A stretch of 64,000 nucleotides of DNA from JAAFHB01 sp963675995 (GCA_963675995.2 CAXXIY010000002.1:248001-312000), one strand, 5' to 3'. Counted from the first letter of the stretch, positions 53,259-62,473 are shown. Numbers and translations: made by a program. Notes: generated by a model not told the origin, from the sequence alone.

Positions 53259-55463
53259 TTACTTCAGGTTCTCTTTCAAAAAGTTGTCAAACATGGTATA
53301 GAGATGCATGGTAGTGTTACCCCCTCTGATACCATGATTCCTGTTAACATACGACATCATCTGAAACTGAACCCCAGCCTGCACCATGGCCTCTGCAAAT
53401 TCGAGGGTGTTTTGATAATGAACATTATCATCGGCAGTCCCGTGCACGAGCAGCAGCTTCCCTTTAATTCCTTTTGCCAGTGTGATGGGCGAATTTTCGT
53501 CGTAACCCTCGGGATTCTGACTCGGCAATCCCATATAACGTTCACTGTAAACAGTATCGTAGAAACGTTGGTTGGTTACCGGGGCAACTGAAATACCTGC
53601 CTTAAAAACCACACCACCTTTGGCAAGACACATGGCCGACATAAATCCGCCATAACTCCAACCCCAGATCGCAATATTTTTGCCATCTGCAAAGGGAAGT
53701 GTAGCAATATACTTTGCAGCTTCAATCTGATCATCAGACTCATACTTTCCTAACTGGCCATAGGTGCATTTGCGGAAATCTTCCCCTCGGGCGCCTGTTC
53801 CCCTGGGGTCAACACATACAGCCAGGTAACCTTTCGCTGCAAGATAGTTTTCCCATCCAATCTTAAATTCATCCAGTACCTGCTGTGAGTTTGGTCCGCT
53901 GTACTGGGTCATGACAACCGGATATTTCGCATTTGGATTGAAATCCGAAGGTTTGATCATCCATCCGTTGAGCTCGGTTCCTTCAGAATTTTTAAAGGTA
54001 AAGAACTCTTTTTGTGGAATTTTCCGATCTGTAACAGTTGACTTGAGCTCATTGTTTTCTTTCAGAACTCTGATCTGTTTCCCGGTGATCTCATGTAAGG
54101 TAATGATAAGAGGAGTTGTTAAGTTGGAGTATTGATTGATGTAATATTTGAATCCACTACTGAAATCAGCATTGTTGGTTCCAATTTGTGTTGAGAGTTT
54201 TTTTGTTGAGAGCGATACTTTTTTCTTAGGGTCGAGTGTAACGCTGTAAATTTCACGTTGCATGGGTGAAACAGCAGCAGCCTGGTAGTAGAATGTCTTC
54301 GTGACCGGATCATATCCATAATATTTGATCACATCAAATTTCCCTGAGGTGAGTTGACGAACCACAACCCCGGAGTTGTCATAAAGATAGAGGTGTTTGT
54401 ATCCGTCCTTCTCACTTAGAACGACAAAGCTTTTATCATCGGGCAAAAATTGGAAATTGTCCAGAAAATCGGTCTCAATGTATCGCTTATTCTTTTCGGT
54501 GTAGATCAGCCGTGTATCACCCGAATGGGAATTGCCATAAAGCAAGTCAAGCCTGTTTTGTAAACGGTTCATCTTCAGGATTCCCAGATCTTTTCCGCTG
54601 TAGGTCCATTTGATCTGAGGGATATAAATATCTGTTTCTTTACCTAGGTCCATCTCAATGTTTTGACCGGCTTTTATATCGTAGACCCAGACGCTGACAA
54701 CCGAATTTTTCTCTCCTGCCAATGGATACTTGTAACGGTATTCTCCCGGATAGAGGGCGTTCTCTTTATATTCAGGATTAAGCCCTTTATACATTGGGAT
54801 TCTAAAAGTTGGAACATTCACTTCATTAAATTTAATGTAGGCAAGTTGTTTGCTATCGGGCGACCATTCGAAAGCCCGGTTAAACTCAAACTCCTCCTCA
54901 TACACCCAGTCGGGAATGCCATTGATAATTTTATTAAACTCCCCATCGGAGGTGATCTGTCGCTCAGTTTTGAAACGGAGGCTTTTTACATAAAGATTAT
55001 TCTTCCGGACAAAGGCGACCCGCTCTCCATCGGGTGAAAACGTTGCGACCTGCTCCCTTCCTGATGATAACCGGCTAAGTTCCTTTGTTACGAAGTTGTA
55101 GACAAAATAAACAGCGGTAAACGATCTCCGGTAGATCGATTGCCGGTCGGTCATGAGCAATACCTTAGATTCATCTTTGCTGAAAGTATATTCGGTGACA
55201 GACGTGAGTGAATCATTTTTAAGTGTTTGGATATCAAGAATCAGGTTGACTTTTTCACCTGTTTTGTAACTATATTTTACAATTTGCCGGCCACCATTCT
55301 CCAGGGTGGTGTAATTCAATCCATCGTTGGTCGATGCCAATCCGGTAACTGTTGATTGAATAAAGCTTCTTTTTGCAAAGAGATCCTCAAGTGTGATTTG
55401 TTGAGCCTGTAATGTCGCGTAACAGGCTGAAATTAAAAGCAAAACTGAAATAATCCTGCGCAT
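53259..55463 (-). CDS. Dipeptidyl peptidase IV (S9B family)
   Basis: 734 aa. Signal peptide 1-20 (MRRIISVLLLISACYATLQA). N-terminal eight-bladed propeller with the DPP IV double-Glu motif in PDWVYEEEFEF, then an alpha/beta-hydrolase domain: Ser in GWSYGGFMS, Asp in HGTADDNVHYQN and His in NRNHGIRGG. It removes X-Pro and X-Ala dipeptides from peptides in the periplasm. With DPP11 and the M64 peptidase it suggests strong use of proteins. Start at 55463; a TATTTTTG box lies on the minus strand at 55500-55493 without a clear -33. Confidence 0.94.
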   Translation of the reverse strand: MRRIISVLLLISACYATLQAQQITLEDLFAKRSFIQSTVTGLASTNDGLNYTTLENGGRQIVKYSYKTGEKVNLILDIQTLKNDSLTSVTEYTFSKDESKVLLMTDRQSIYRRSFTAVYFVYNFVTKELSRLSSGREQVATFSPDGERVAFVRKNNLYVKSLRFKTERQITSDGEFNKIINGIPDWVYEEEFEFNRAFEWSPDSKQLAYIKFNEVNVPTFRIPMYKGLNPEYKENALYPGEYRYKYPLAGEKNSVVSVWVYDIKAGQNIEMDLGKETDIYIPQIKWTYSGKDLGILKMNRLQNRLDLLYGNSHSGDTRLIYTEKNKRYIETDFLDNFQFLPDDKSFVVLSEKDGYKHLYLYDNSGVVVRQLTSGKFDVIKYYGYDPVTKTFYYQAAAVSPMQREIYSVTLDPKKKVSLSTKKLSTQIGTNNADFSSGFKYYINQYSNLTTPLIITLHEITGKQIRVLKENNELKSTVTDRKIPQKEFFTFKNSEGTELNGWMIKPSDFNPNAKYPVVMTQYSGPNSQQVLDEFKIGWENYLAAKGYLAVCVDPRGTGARGEDFRKCTYGQLGKYESDDQIEAAKYIATLPFADGKNIAIWGWSYGGFMSAMCLAKGGVVFKAGISVAPVTNQRFYDTVYSERYMGLPSQNPEGYDENSPITLAKGIKGKLLLVHGTADDNVHYQNTLEFAEAMVQAGVQFQMMSYVNRNHGIRGGNTTMHLYTMFDNFLKENLK

Positions 55464-55572
55464 AATATGTGGTATTTAATCTGTTTCAGCCTCAAAAATA
55501 TTAAAAAATAGGGAGTTGTCCGGATTTTAATCACAACATTCTTAAAATAGCTGAATTAAACTTTCCGATATT

Positions 55573-55604
55573 TTTGAAGAACATGAGTAGAATCACTAAT
55601 TTTG
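55573..55604 (+). promoter_or_regulatory. Promoter of the thrS-infC-rpmI-rplT operon
   Basis: TTTG (55573-55576), 20 bases, TAATTTTG (55597-55604): both boxes match the Bacteroidota sigma-70 consensus at ideal spacing. Transcription near 55610 leaves a leader of about 19 bases before the ATG at 55629, too short for a T-box. Confidence 0.8.
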
Positions 55605-55628
55605 CACCTTCGAAAAAAATATTAGGTG

Positions 55629-57578
55629 ATGATAAAAATTACACTTCCTGATAGCTCCGTACGGGAATTTGATCAGGGAATTACGGGTCTGGGAATTGCA
55701 GAAGCGATCAGCAGCAGGCTGGCAAAAGAGGTACTCTCGATTACCGTTAACGGCGAAGTGAGGGATCTTACACGCTCCATCGATTCGGATGCTGCTATTA
55801 AACTTCATTTGTGGGACGATCTGCAGGGGCGCGAAACGTTCTGGCACTCATCTGCTCATATCATGGCTGAAGCCATTGAATTTTTCTATCCCGGAACAAA
55901 GTTTGGTATCGGGCCGACGGTGGATAATGGTTTTTATTATGATATCGATCTTCCGGAAGGGAAAGTGCTGACAGATAAAGATCTGGCCCCAATTGAGCAG
56001 AAAATACTTGAATTGGCCCGCACAAAATCGGATATTGTAAGAAGTGAAATATCCAAATCCGATGCACTTAAATTATTTACTGAAAAGGGTGATCAATATA
56101 AACTTGAACTGATCACCGATCTTGAGGATGGTACCATAACCTTATATAAGCAAGGAAACTTTACAGATCTTTGCCGCGGTCCCCATTTGCCAAATACGGG
56201 ATTTATTAAAGCAGTTAAGTTGACCAATATTGCAGGAGCTTACTGGCGCGGCAACGAAAAGAACAAAATGCTCACCCGTGTTTACGGGATCACTTTTCCG
56301 AAACAAAAATTGCTTGACGAGTACCTGGTGTTGATGGAAGAGGCAAAGAAGCGGGATCATCGCAAAATAGGTAAAGAGATGGAACTATTCCATTTTTCAC
56401 CTAATGTTGGGATGGGCTTACCGCTTTGGTTACCAAAAGGGACGATGCTCCGCGACAATCTCGAGAAGTTTTTGAAGAAGGTACAAAAGAAATTTGGCTA
56501 TGAGCAGGTGATTACTCCGCATATCGGGGATGTGATGCTTTACAAAACCTCCGGCCATTTTCAGAAATACGGGAAAGACTCATTTCAGCCGATCCGGACC
56601 CCAAATGAAGGTGAAGAGTACCTCCTTAAACCAATGAACTGTCCTCACCATTGTGAAATTTATAAATTTAAACCCCGTTCCTATAAAGATTTGCCGGTTC
56701 GTATGGCTGAATTCGGGACGGTTTATCGTTACGAACAAAGCGGCGAGTTGCACGGACTGACGCGCGTCAGAAGCTTTACCCAGGATGATGCTCATATCTT
56801 CTGCCGTCCTGATCAGCTCAAAGAGGAGTTTTTGAAGGTGATTGATATCATTTTTATCATCTTTAAGGCGCTTGATTTTAAGGATTACTCAGCTCAGATA
56901 TCATTACGTGATCCAAATAACAGGGAAAAATACATTGGATCTGACGAAAATTGGGAGAAAGCTGAAAATGCAATCATTGAAGCTTGCACAGAAAAGGGGT
57001 TGCAAACGGTGACAGAATTGGGTGAAGCCGCTTTCTATGGACCAAAACTTGACTTTATGATCAAGGATGCCCTTGGTCGTAAATGGCAGCTCGGGACGAT
57101 CCAGGTAGATTATAATTTGCCTGAACGATTTGGTCTTGAGTATATTGGTGCCGATGATAAACGGCATCGTCCGGTGATGATCCACCGGGCACCGTTTGGA
57201 TCGATGGAACGTTTTTGCGCTGTACTGATTGAGCATACTGCCGGGAAATTCCCGTTATGGCTTACCCCTGAACAGGTGGTTGTGTTACCAATCAGTGAAA
57301 AGTATAACGAATATGCCCAAAAAGTTTCAAATCAATTAAATATTTCCGATATTCGCGCCGGAATTGACGACCGCAATGAAAAAATTGGCAGAAAAATCAG
57401 GGACAATGAGATGAAACATATACCTTACCTGTTAATTGTTGGTGAAAAAGAGTGCGAAGGCAACACCGTATCAGTGCGACGTCAGGGAGAAGGAGACCAG
57501 GGATCAATGACAATTGATTCATTTGTCGCATTTATTGGCAAAGAGGTTTCGGAACAGTTGGCGGATGCCTACAAATAG
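55629..57578 (+). CDS. thrS: Threonyl-tRNA synthetase
   Basis: 649 aa from the ATG at 55629; a GTG just before it is also in frame. TGS domain (1-62), editing domain with HSSAHIMAEAIE (the conserved HxxxH), class II catalytic core with MNCPHHCEIYK, RMAEFGTVYRYEQSGELHGL, and IHRAPFGSMERF, and an anticodon-binding C-terminus. It charges tRNA-Thr and edits Ser-tRNA-Thr. First gene of the classic translation operon. Confidence 0.98.
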   Translation: MIKITLPDSSVREFDQGITGLGIAEAISSRLAKEVLSITVNGEVRDLTRSIDSDAAIKLHLWDDLQGRETFWHSSAHIMAEAIEFFYPGTKFGIGPTVDNGFYYDIDLPEGKVLTDKDLAPIEQKILELARTKSDIVRSEISKSDALKLFTEKGDQYKLELITDLEDGTITLYKQGNFTDLCRGPHLPNTGFIKAVKLTNIAGAYWRGNEKNKMLTRVYGITFPKQKLLDEYLVLMEEAKKRDHRKIGKEMELFHFSPNVGMGLPLWLPKGTMLRDNLEKFLKKVQKKFGYEQVITPHIGDVMLYKTSGHFQKYGKDSFQPIRTPNEGEEYLLKPMNCPHHCEIYKFKPRSYKDLPVRMAEFGTVYRYEQSGELHGLTRVRSFTQDDAHIFCRPDQLKEEFLKVIDIIFIIFKALDFKDYSAQISLRDPNNREKYIGSDENWEKAENAIIEACTEKGLQTVTELGEAAFYGPKLDFMIKDALGRKWQLGTIQVDYNLPERFGLEYIGADDKRHRPVMIHRAPFGSMERFCAVLIEHTAGKFPLWLTPEQVVVLPISEKYNEYAQKVSNQLNISDIRAGIDDRNEKIGRKIRDNEMKHIPYLLIVGEKECEGNTVSVRRQGEGDQGSMTIDSFVAFIGKEVSEQLADAYK

Positions 57579-57611
57579 TCGTTAATTAATTAAATTAAAG
57601 GAGGATTAGCC

Positions 57612-58172
57612 ATAGCAGTTATCAGAGGCAACGGGCCAAGAGCCCCAAAAGAAGAAGAGAAATCGCAATTTCGGATTAATCATCAGATTCGTGTCCCTGA
57701 AGTCAGGTTGGTTGGAGAGAATATCGAAAACCCCGGAGTATTCAGAATCCAGGATGCGTTGCGCAAGGCTGATGAATTGGAGCTGGATCTGGTTGAGATC
57801 TCACCTAACGCCGAACCACCTGTTTGCAGGATTACCGATTTTCAGAAGTTTCTTTACGAGCAGAAAAAAAAGCAAAAGGAATTAAAAGCCAAAGCTTCAA
57901 AAATTATCGTAAAGGAGATACGTTTTGGTCCAAATACGGATGATCACGATTACAACTTTAAATTGAAACACGCCGAGAAATTTCTTCAGGAAGGCGCTAA
58001 AGTTAAAGCTTACGTGTTTTTTAAAGGGAGGTCGATTTTATATAACGAGCAAGGGGAAATTTTACTTCTCCGCTTCGCCAATGCGTTGGAAGAGGTGGGA
58101 AAAGTGGAACAACTTCCTAAACTCGAAGGAAAGAGAATGACAATATTTATTTCGCCTAAAAAGAAAAAATAA
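57612..58172 (+). CDS. infC: Translation initiation factor IF-3 with ATA start
   Basis: 186 aa when started at the ATA at 57612. The sequence AAAGGAGG (57597-57604) lies seven bases before it, an unusually strong Shine-Dalgarno here. The reading from ATA gives AVIRGNGPRAPK then FRINHQIRVPEVRLVGENI, the normal IF-3 N-terminus; no ATG or GTG is available upstream of the conserved part. The C-domain (VKEIRFGPNTDDHDYNFKLKHAEKFL, GRSILYNEQGE) is complete. IF-3 rejects non-standard start codons, so a weak start can give autoregulation, as with AUU in E. coli. Confidence 0.93.
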   Translation: MAVIRGNGPRAPKEEEKSQFRINHQIRVPEVRLVGENIENPGVFRIQDALRKADELELDLVEISPNAEPPVCRITDFQKFLYEQKKKQKELKAKASKIIVKEIRFGPNTDDHDYNFKLKHAEKFLQEGAKVKAYVFFKGRSILYNEQGEILLLRFANALEEVGKVEQLPKLEGKRMTIFISPKKKK

Positions 58173-58191
58173 TTTAATACTTTGGACAGAG

Positions 58192-58389
58192 ATGCCTAAA
58201 ATGAAATCGAATGCCGGGGCTAAGAAACGTTTTATTCTCACCGGTTCAGGAAAGATTAAAAGAAAACATGCTTATAAAAGTCACATTCTGACTAAGAAAA
58301 GCACCAAGCGCAAACGGAACCTTACGAAATGGGGTATGGTAGCCGATGTGGACACTAATCATGTCAAGAGGTTGCTTGCGATGAGATAA
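58192..58389 (+). CDS. rpmI: Ribosomal protein bL35
   Basis: 65 aa, normal size, very basic. It begins MPKMKSNAGAKKRFILTGSGK and has RKHAYKSHILTKKSTKRKRNL. Part of the 50S subunit. 19 bases after infC, upstream of rplT as in most bacteria. Confidence 0.97.
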   Translation: MPKMKSNAGAKKRFILTGSGKIKRKHAYKSHILTKKSTKRKRNLTKWGMVADVDTNHVKRLLAMR

Positions 58390-58444
58390 TGTTCTCTTTT
58401 AACGAGTTATAGAATTAGGTTTAACCGGATAATGAGCATATAAA

Positions 58445-58463
58445 GTTTCCTTTAAAAAGGAAC
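58445..58463 (+). promoter_or_regulatory. Hairpin in the rpmI-rplT spacer
   Basis: GTTTCCTTT pairs with AAAGGAAC (one T bulge) in the 98-base gap before rplT. L20 binds its own mRNA in other bacteria, so this could take part in feedback control, but no L20-site similarity could be shown. Confidence 0.3.
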
Positions 58464-58487
58464 GCCATTGTCCTAAAACAAAAAAAA

Positions 58488-58832
58488 ATGCCAAGATCAG
58501 TAAATCATGTAGCATCAAAAGCGCGAAGGAAAAAGCTGCTGCTACTCACCAGAGGATACTTTGGTTCGCGTAAAAATGTCTGGACGGTTGCCAAAAACAC
58601 ATACGAAAAAGGATTAGGGTATGCGTACCGTGACAGAAAAAGCAAAAAAAGGTTGTTCCGTGCATTATGGATTCAGCGTATTAACGCAGCTGTCCGCACA
58701 GAAGGGCTCTCTTACTCACAATTCATGGGTAAACTAAAAAATGCCGATATCGAAATTAACCGCAAGGTTTTAGCCGATTTGGCGATGAACAATCCCGCTG
58801 CATTCAGCGCTATTGTTAATAAGGTAAAGTAA
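58488..58832 (+). CDS. rplT: Ribosomal protein bL20
   Basis: 114 aa. MPRSVNHVASKARRKKLL, GYFGSRKNVWTVAKNTYEKGLGYAYRDR and the globular LWIQRINAAVRTEGLSYSQFM segment are standard. It binds 23S rRNA early in 50S assembly. Last gene of the operon, followed by a terminator. Confidence 0.98.
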   Translation: MPRSVNHVASKARRKKLLLLTRGYFGSRKNVWTVAKNTYEKGLGYAYRDRKSKKRLFRALWIQRINAAVRTEGLSYSQFMGKLKNADIEINRKVLADLAMNNPAAFSAIVNKVK

Positions 58833-58864
58833 TTTGAAAAGTTAGGCGAAATAAATTTTCAGAT

Positions 58865-58891
58865 AAAAAGGAGTCCGTTGGGCTCCTTTTT
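58865..58891 (+). terminator. Terminator of the rplT operon
   Basis: AAAAAGGAG (58865-58873) pairs with CTCCTTTTT (58883-58891), extended inside by TCC/GGG pairs with a G-T, loop GTT. Confidence 0.9.
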
Positions 58892-59112
58892 AATTTTATA
58901 TCGTTCCAACTATCACGAGGATTGATATAGTTATCTTTCTTCAACATCTCTAAATCCTTTTCCCAAGGGTACAAATATCCTGCTTTTTTGGGTATCGTAA
59001 TAAAAAAAACTATACCCATATTTCCCCACATTTATTTTTTTTGTTATCCTTAAAGAGGAGAACACGGCGAAATTTACCGCGGAGACACGGGTAAAAAAGT
59101 AAAAGCTGATAA

Positions 59113-60465
59113 TTATACTCCTTTAGGATTACCTCCTGAATTTTTCCATTGGAAGGCGTGAGGCCATTTGGCTGTTTCTGTCGTAATTTCAGTATGACAG
59201 GTATGACATGAAATTTTTGTCTTGGGTGAGGCGCCTGCATGTTTTTCGCCAAAGTCTTTAATCGAAGAATCACCACCGCGTGAACTCACATGGCAGACAC
59301 CGCAGCTACCAATTGATTTTACCGGATTCGCTGAACCCTGATATTGTAATTCCTGATAGTTATCCTTTATATTTAGGGAAGGGACCATTGCATGTGGACT
59401 TCCATGGCAGGCAGAGCAGAACAAATTACCATGACCATGACTGGTTTTGTAGAGCGCCGTACCGGTGTCAATCCCTGATACACCCTTATGACAGCTTACA
59501 CAAGTTGGTTCACCGACCCAGGGGGTTCTTCCGGCTGCAATGGTTGAAGCCACATTGGCCATGTTGCCATGACAGGTAATGCAATTGCCATCCGCGGCAG
59601 TATGACGTGCGCTACGGCTGCATTTCGTGGTTGCACCCGGATGACAATCGTAACATGTCGCCCCTTTGGTTGCATGATAGCCATGTATGGCCTGAGAAAG
59701 GAATTTTGAACTTCCATTGCCCGGTGCACCCAAAGCAGGTGAAGCATGGCAACTGGCACAAAGAACAGGTTTGCTGGTCACCAGTTTTGTTCCATGAGCC
59801 TTGTCATGTTTGGTCAGAATGTCGTCGAATGCATTGATTCCATGACATTTGGCGCAATTAATCTCATCTGAGGTTGGGATTACTGTTTTTGTTGTCGCCA
59901 CAATTTTACCGGCGGCATCTTTTACTGTTATCGTAGCTTGTTGATAAGGATCTTTAACGCCAGAATCATAAACAGGTACCACCGGGATACCTTCAGCGCT
60001 AAAAAATCCGGCATCCGCTTTCATATTCCCTGACAGCCCAATCCCGGTCAATCCGATATTAGGTGCCAGTGTAATACCAAAAAGTTGCTTAGCATAGGTC
60101 CAAAATTGTCCATAACTTTGTTTTCCAACCGAATAGGTGTTGTTGTCGATTGAATAAGAAACTGTCAGGCCAGTTGTCACAAGAGTGGGGACTTTCCCTC
60201 TTTTAACTACCTGCACTTTTAAATTGTTGTAGGGGGGGAGTATCACCATTTTGTCGTAAGATGGATTCAGGCAATGCATCCCCAAATCATTCCATGCAAA
60301 AACAACATAGGTGCTGGTTCCTCCAAATACCACACTACTAATTGCGGCGGCTTTTTCAGTGGAAGCCGATAATTCTGACTGATCTTCGACGGTCTGTTTC
60401 GAACATCCCCAGGTTATCAATGAAACAAGCAGCACTACTTTGAATCCTAAAACTAATCTCTTCAT
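59113..60465 (-). CDS. Octaheme c-type cytochrome lipoprotein
   Basis: 450 aa. Lipoprotein signal ending ITWGC with Cys21. The first domain (about 40-205) is beta-like and begins FAWNDLGMHCLNPSYDK. The second holds eight CxxCH heme motifs: CAKCH, CASCH, CYDCH, CITCH, CVSCH, CSACH, CGVCH, CHTCH. Extra His residues (HGYHATKG, SHGHGN) are likely distal ligands. A surface or periplasmic multiheme cytochrome of this form could carry electrons across the envelope. The DLGMHC domain resembles one I associate with cytochromes of metal-reducing bacteria, which is memory, not a search. No porin or partner gene is near. Confidence 0.88.
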   Translation of the reverse strand: MKRLVLGFKVVLLVSLITWGCSKQTVEDQSELSASTEKAAAISSVVFGGTSTYVVFAWNDLGMHCLNPSYDKMVILPPYNNLKVQVVKRGKVPTLVTTGLTVSYSIDNNTYSVGKQSYGQFWTYAKQLFGITLAPNIGLTGIGLSGNMKADAGFFSAEGIPVVPVYDSGVKDPYQQATITVKDAAGKIVATTKTVIPTSDEINCAKCHGINAFDDILTKHDKAHGTKLVTSKPVLCASCHASPALGAPGNGSSKFLSQAIHGYHATKGATCYDCHPGATTKCSRSARHTAADGNCITCHGNMANVASTIAAGRTPWVGEPTCVSCHKGVSGIDTGTALYKTSHGHGNLFCSACHGSPHAMVPSLNIKDNYQELQYQGSANPVKSIGSCGVCHVSSRGGDSSIKDFGEKHAGASPKTKISCHTCHTEITTETAKWPHAFQWKNSGGNPKGV

Positions 60466-60596
60466 GGTCTAATTTTTAATTTCTATTCATATTTGTTGCT
60501 TGCATATGATAAATATCATGCAATATCGTACGAAAAGTACTTTTTTTTTAAATCTCACCAACATTGTTTTGGTATACTTGGGTATACATAATAGGT

Positions 60597-60613
60597 CTTA
60601 CATTTCATGTAAG
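60597..60613. promoter_or_regulatory. CTTACAT/ATGTAAG inverted repeat
   Basis: Perfect 7-base arms around TTC, directly followed by AGTATACAT. It lies 132 bases before the cytochrome start, a fitting position for an operator of that gene. Confidence 0.4.
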
Positions 60614-60793
60614 TATACATAAATGTACATATGTGGCTATGTATAAATCATCTGCATTTCCAAATACAACAATATTCATTCTAAACCTGGTATCTAATTT
60701 AGATTTAGATTAATTATCTATTGATAATTTGATTGCTTCAATACCTGCATGATTGGTAAAACTTCAATAATATAATACTTTCTCTGTAAATAA

Positions 60794-60825
60794 TTTGGTA
60801 TTCTGATTAAATTAGTTTTAATTTG
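60794..60825 (+). promoter_or_regulatory. Candidate promoter of the ABC/GntR operon
   Basis: TTTG (60794-60797), 20 bases, TTAATTTG (60818-60825), one mismatch from the -7 consensus. Transcription would start near 60831, inside the TGTACT-N13-AGTACA repeat. Confidence 0.5.
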
Positions 60826-60848
60826 TACTGTATTAGTAAAGTAGTACA
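60824..60848. promoter_or_regulatory. Operator candidate for the YtrA-type GntR regulator
   Basis: TGTACT (60824-60829) and AGTACA (60843-60848) are perfect complements 13 bases apart, overlapping the expected transcript start and 23 bases before the first gene of the operon that encodes a GntR regulator. This fits autorepression. Confidence 0.5.
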
Positions 60849-60871
60849 CTAAAACAATAAAATCGCAAAGT

Positions 60872-61684
60872 ATGATTCAGATTAAAGACCTTCATTTTGC
60901 TTATCCCCGACAAAAGCCGCTTTTTAATAGTTTGTCAGTGCAGCTCGAACCCGGGAGCATCACCGGATTGCTGGGTAAAAACGGCGCCGGAAAAACCAGC
61001 CTGCTCAAACTTCTCACAGGACTTCTTCATCCCGTCTCAGGGGAGCTTTCAGTATTGGATCATCAACCCCGTAAACGGGAGGTGTCCTTGTTAAACGATG
61101 TTTTTATGGTTCCAGAAGAGTTTTATTTCCCTGCAATTCCTATTTCGGATTACCTGAATGCCTACACTCCGTTCTATCCCAGGTTTGATCATGCACTTTT
61201 GGATCGTACACTCGTCGAATTTGAACTGGGTAATGAGCGAAATCTGCAACGGTTATCGCAGGGGCAGAAGAAGAAATTTCTGATTGCTTTTGCTCTTTCT
61301 ACCCGGTGCCGTTTGCTTGTGCTCGACGAACCTACCAATGGCCTGGATATCCCTTCGAAGGTGCTGTTTCGTAAAATTCTGGCAGGATCACTCGATGAAG
61401 ATCAGTTGGTGGTAATTTCCACCCATCAGGTGAAAGATGTTGAAAACCTCATTGATAAGATAATCATTTTGGATAATGGAGAGGTTATCTTCCAACAAAC
61501 CATTCAGGAGATCTCCCAAAAGGTTGCCTTTATCTCGGGAACCTCTGAAGATCGGGCAGGCGCCATTTTCAGCGAGGCCGTGCCCGGAGGATACCGGTTG
61601 ATGATCCCAAATGGTATGGAGGAGACTGAAGTTGATATCGAATTACTTTTTAACGCCATCACTAATGGTCATAATATCGGATAA
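60872..61684 (+). CDS. ABC transporter ATP-binding protein
   Basis: 270 aa. Walker A GLLGKNGAGKTSLL near residue 35, signature LSQGQKKKF, Walker B LLVLDEPTNGLD and the switch His in VISTHQVKDVE. Its C-terminal 60 residues are an extra domain. Fits the YtrB/BcrA-type exporters controlled by GntR regulators of the YtrA kind. First gene of the operon, directly followed by the membrane gene. Confidence 0.93.
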   Translation: MIQIKDLHFAYPRQKPLFNSLSVQLEPGSITGLLGKNGAGKTSLLKLLTGLLHPVSGELSVLDHQPRKREVSLLNDVFMVPEEFYFPAIPISDYLNAYTPFYPRFDHALLDRTLVEFELGNERNLQRLSQGQKKKFLIAFALSTRCRLLVLDEPTNGLDIPSKVLFRKILAGSLDEDQLVVISTHQVKDVENLIDKIIILDNGEVIFQQTIQEISQKVAFISGTSEDRAGAIFSEAVPGGYRLMIPNGMEETEVDIELLFNAITNGHNIG

Positions 61685-61688
61685 TGCA

Positions 61689-62471
61689 ATGCTAACAAAT
61701 AATTCATTTTCAGTTAAACGATTTGTTTTACTATGTAAACAATCGCTGATTATCAATAAAAGGCTGATTGGGTTAACCCTCACTGGCTTTGTAGGAACAC
61801 TATTTTTTGCATTGATATTTCTTCAATCAATAACATCCTTTCGTGAATGGGACACGAAAAAATACATGGCAATTTTCTTAATTCTGTTTTCTTTATTCGG
61901 AATGATCTATTCAAGCCTTGCATTTCCCGCATTCCGCTCAAAGGAAAAGAGCATGACTTACCTGATGTTGCCAGCTTCCACCTCCGAAAAATATATTTTT
62001 GAATTTCTGACCCGAATCGTATTATACATTTTGATTATGCCATTTTTATACTGGTCTGTAGTAAATATTGAGGTTGCGGTCATTCATTATTATATGCCTG
62101 AATTTACTTTTGGAAAGATTATTTCGATTGAAAATTTTAAATTAAATGGAGCGTCCAACAGATGGACATCATTACTTGTAACACAAGGATTCTTATTTTT
62201 ATTTATTTTAACTTTTACCGGAGCCAGTTATTTTTCTAAGTCCCCGCTGTTGAAAACTTTGTTTTCCTTGTCACTGATAATAGCCGGCTACGCCCTTTTA
62301 AGTTATCTGTTATTTAAGGGGCTGAATATTCAGGAATATCATCATTCCGGAAAGAATAGGATTTTACTAGACAAGGATAAAGCATTAGCTTTTGGGGCCA
62401 TTCTTGCTACATTAACCAATCTTACTTTGCTCGCAATCGCTTATTTCAGATTAAAAGAGAAGGAGGTTTAG
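61689..62471 (+). CDS. ABC transporter membrane protein
   Basis: 260 aa from the ATG at 61689, four bases after the ATPase stop. Six or so membrane segments (about 28-50, 62-86, 110-132, 160-185, 190-210 and 232-250). The SLAFPAFRSKEKSMTYLMLPASTSEKYIFEFL part is typical of permeases in such Bacteroidota operons. Pairs with the ATPase; the transported molecule is unknown. Confidence 0.8.
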   Translation: MLTNNSFSVKRFVLLCKQSLIINKRLIGLTLTGFVGTLFFALIFLQSITSFREWDTKKYMAIFLILFSLFGMIYSSLAFPAFRSKEKSMTYLMLPASTSEKYIFEFLTRIVLYILIMPFLYWSVVNIEVAVIHYYMPEFTFGKIISIENFKLNGASNRWTSLLVTQGFLFLFILTFTGASYFSKSPLLKTLFSLSLIIAGYALLSYLLFKGLNIQEYHHSGKNRILLDKDKALAFGAILATLTNLTLLAIAYFRLKEKEV

Positions 62472-62473
62472 TC

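Larger units (their letters stand above)
60466..60871. other. Divergent control region rich in palindromes
   Basis: Between the cytochrome gene (-) and the ABC operon (+). TTGCA...TGCAA flanked by ATGAT/ATCAT (60500-60523), GGTATAC twice (60571-60587), CTTACAT-TTC-ATGTAAG (60597-60613), a third GTATAC right after it, and TGTACT-N13-AGTACA (60824-60848). No protein frame. Several regulators may bind here. Confidence 0.55.

Noticed and set aside
55605..55628. T-box or other amino-acid riboswitch before thrS
   Set aside because: A well-placed promoter leaves only about 19 bases of leader, too short for such an element.
58990..59276. Small frames between rplT and the cytochrome gene
   Set aside because: They are out-of-frame translations of the cytochrome 3-prime end and AT-rich spacer.
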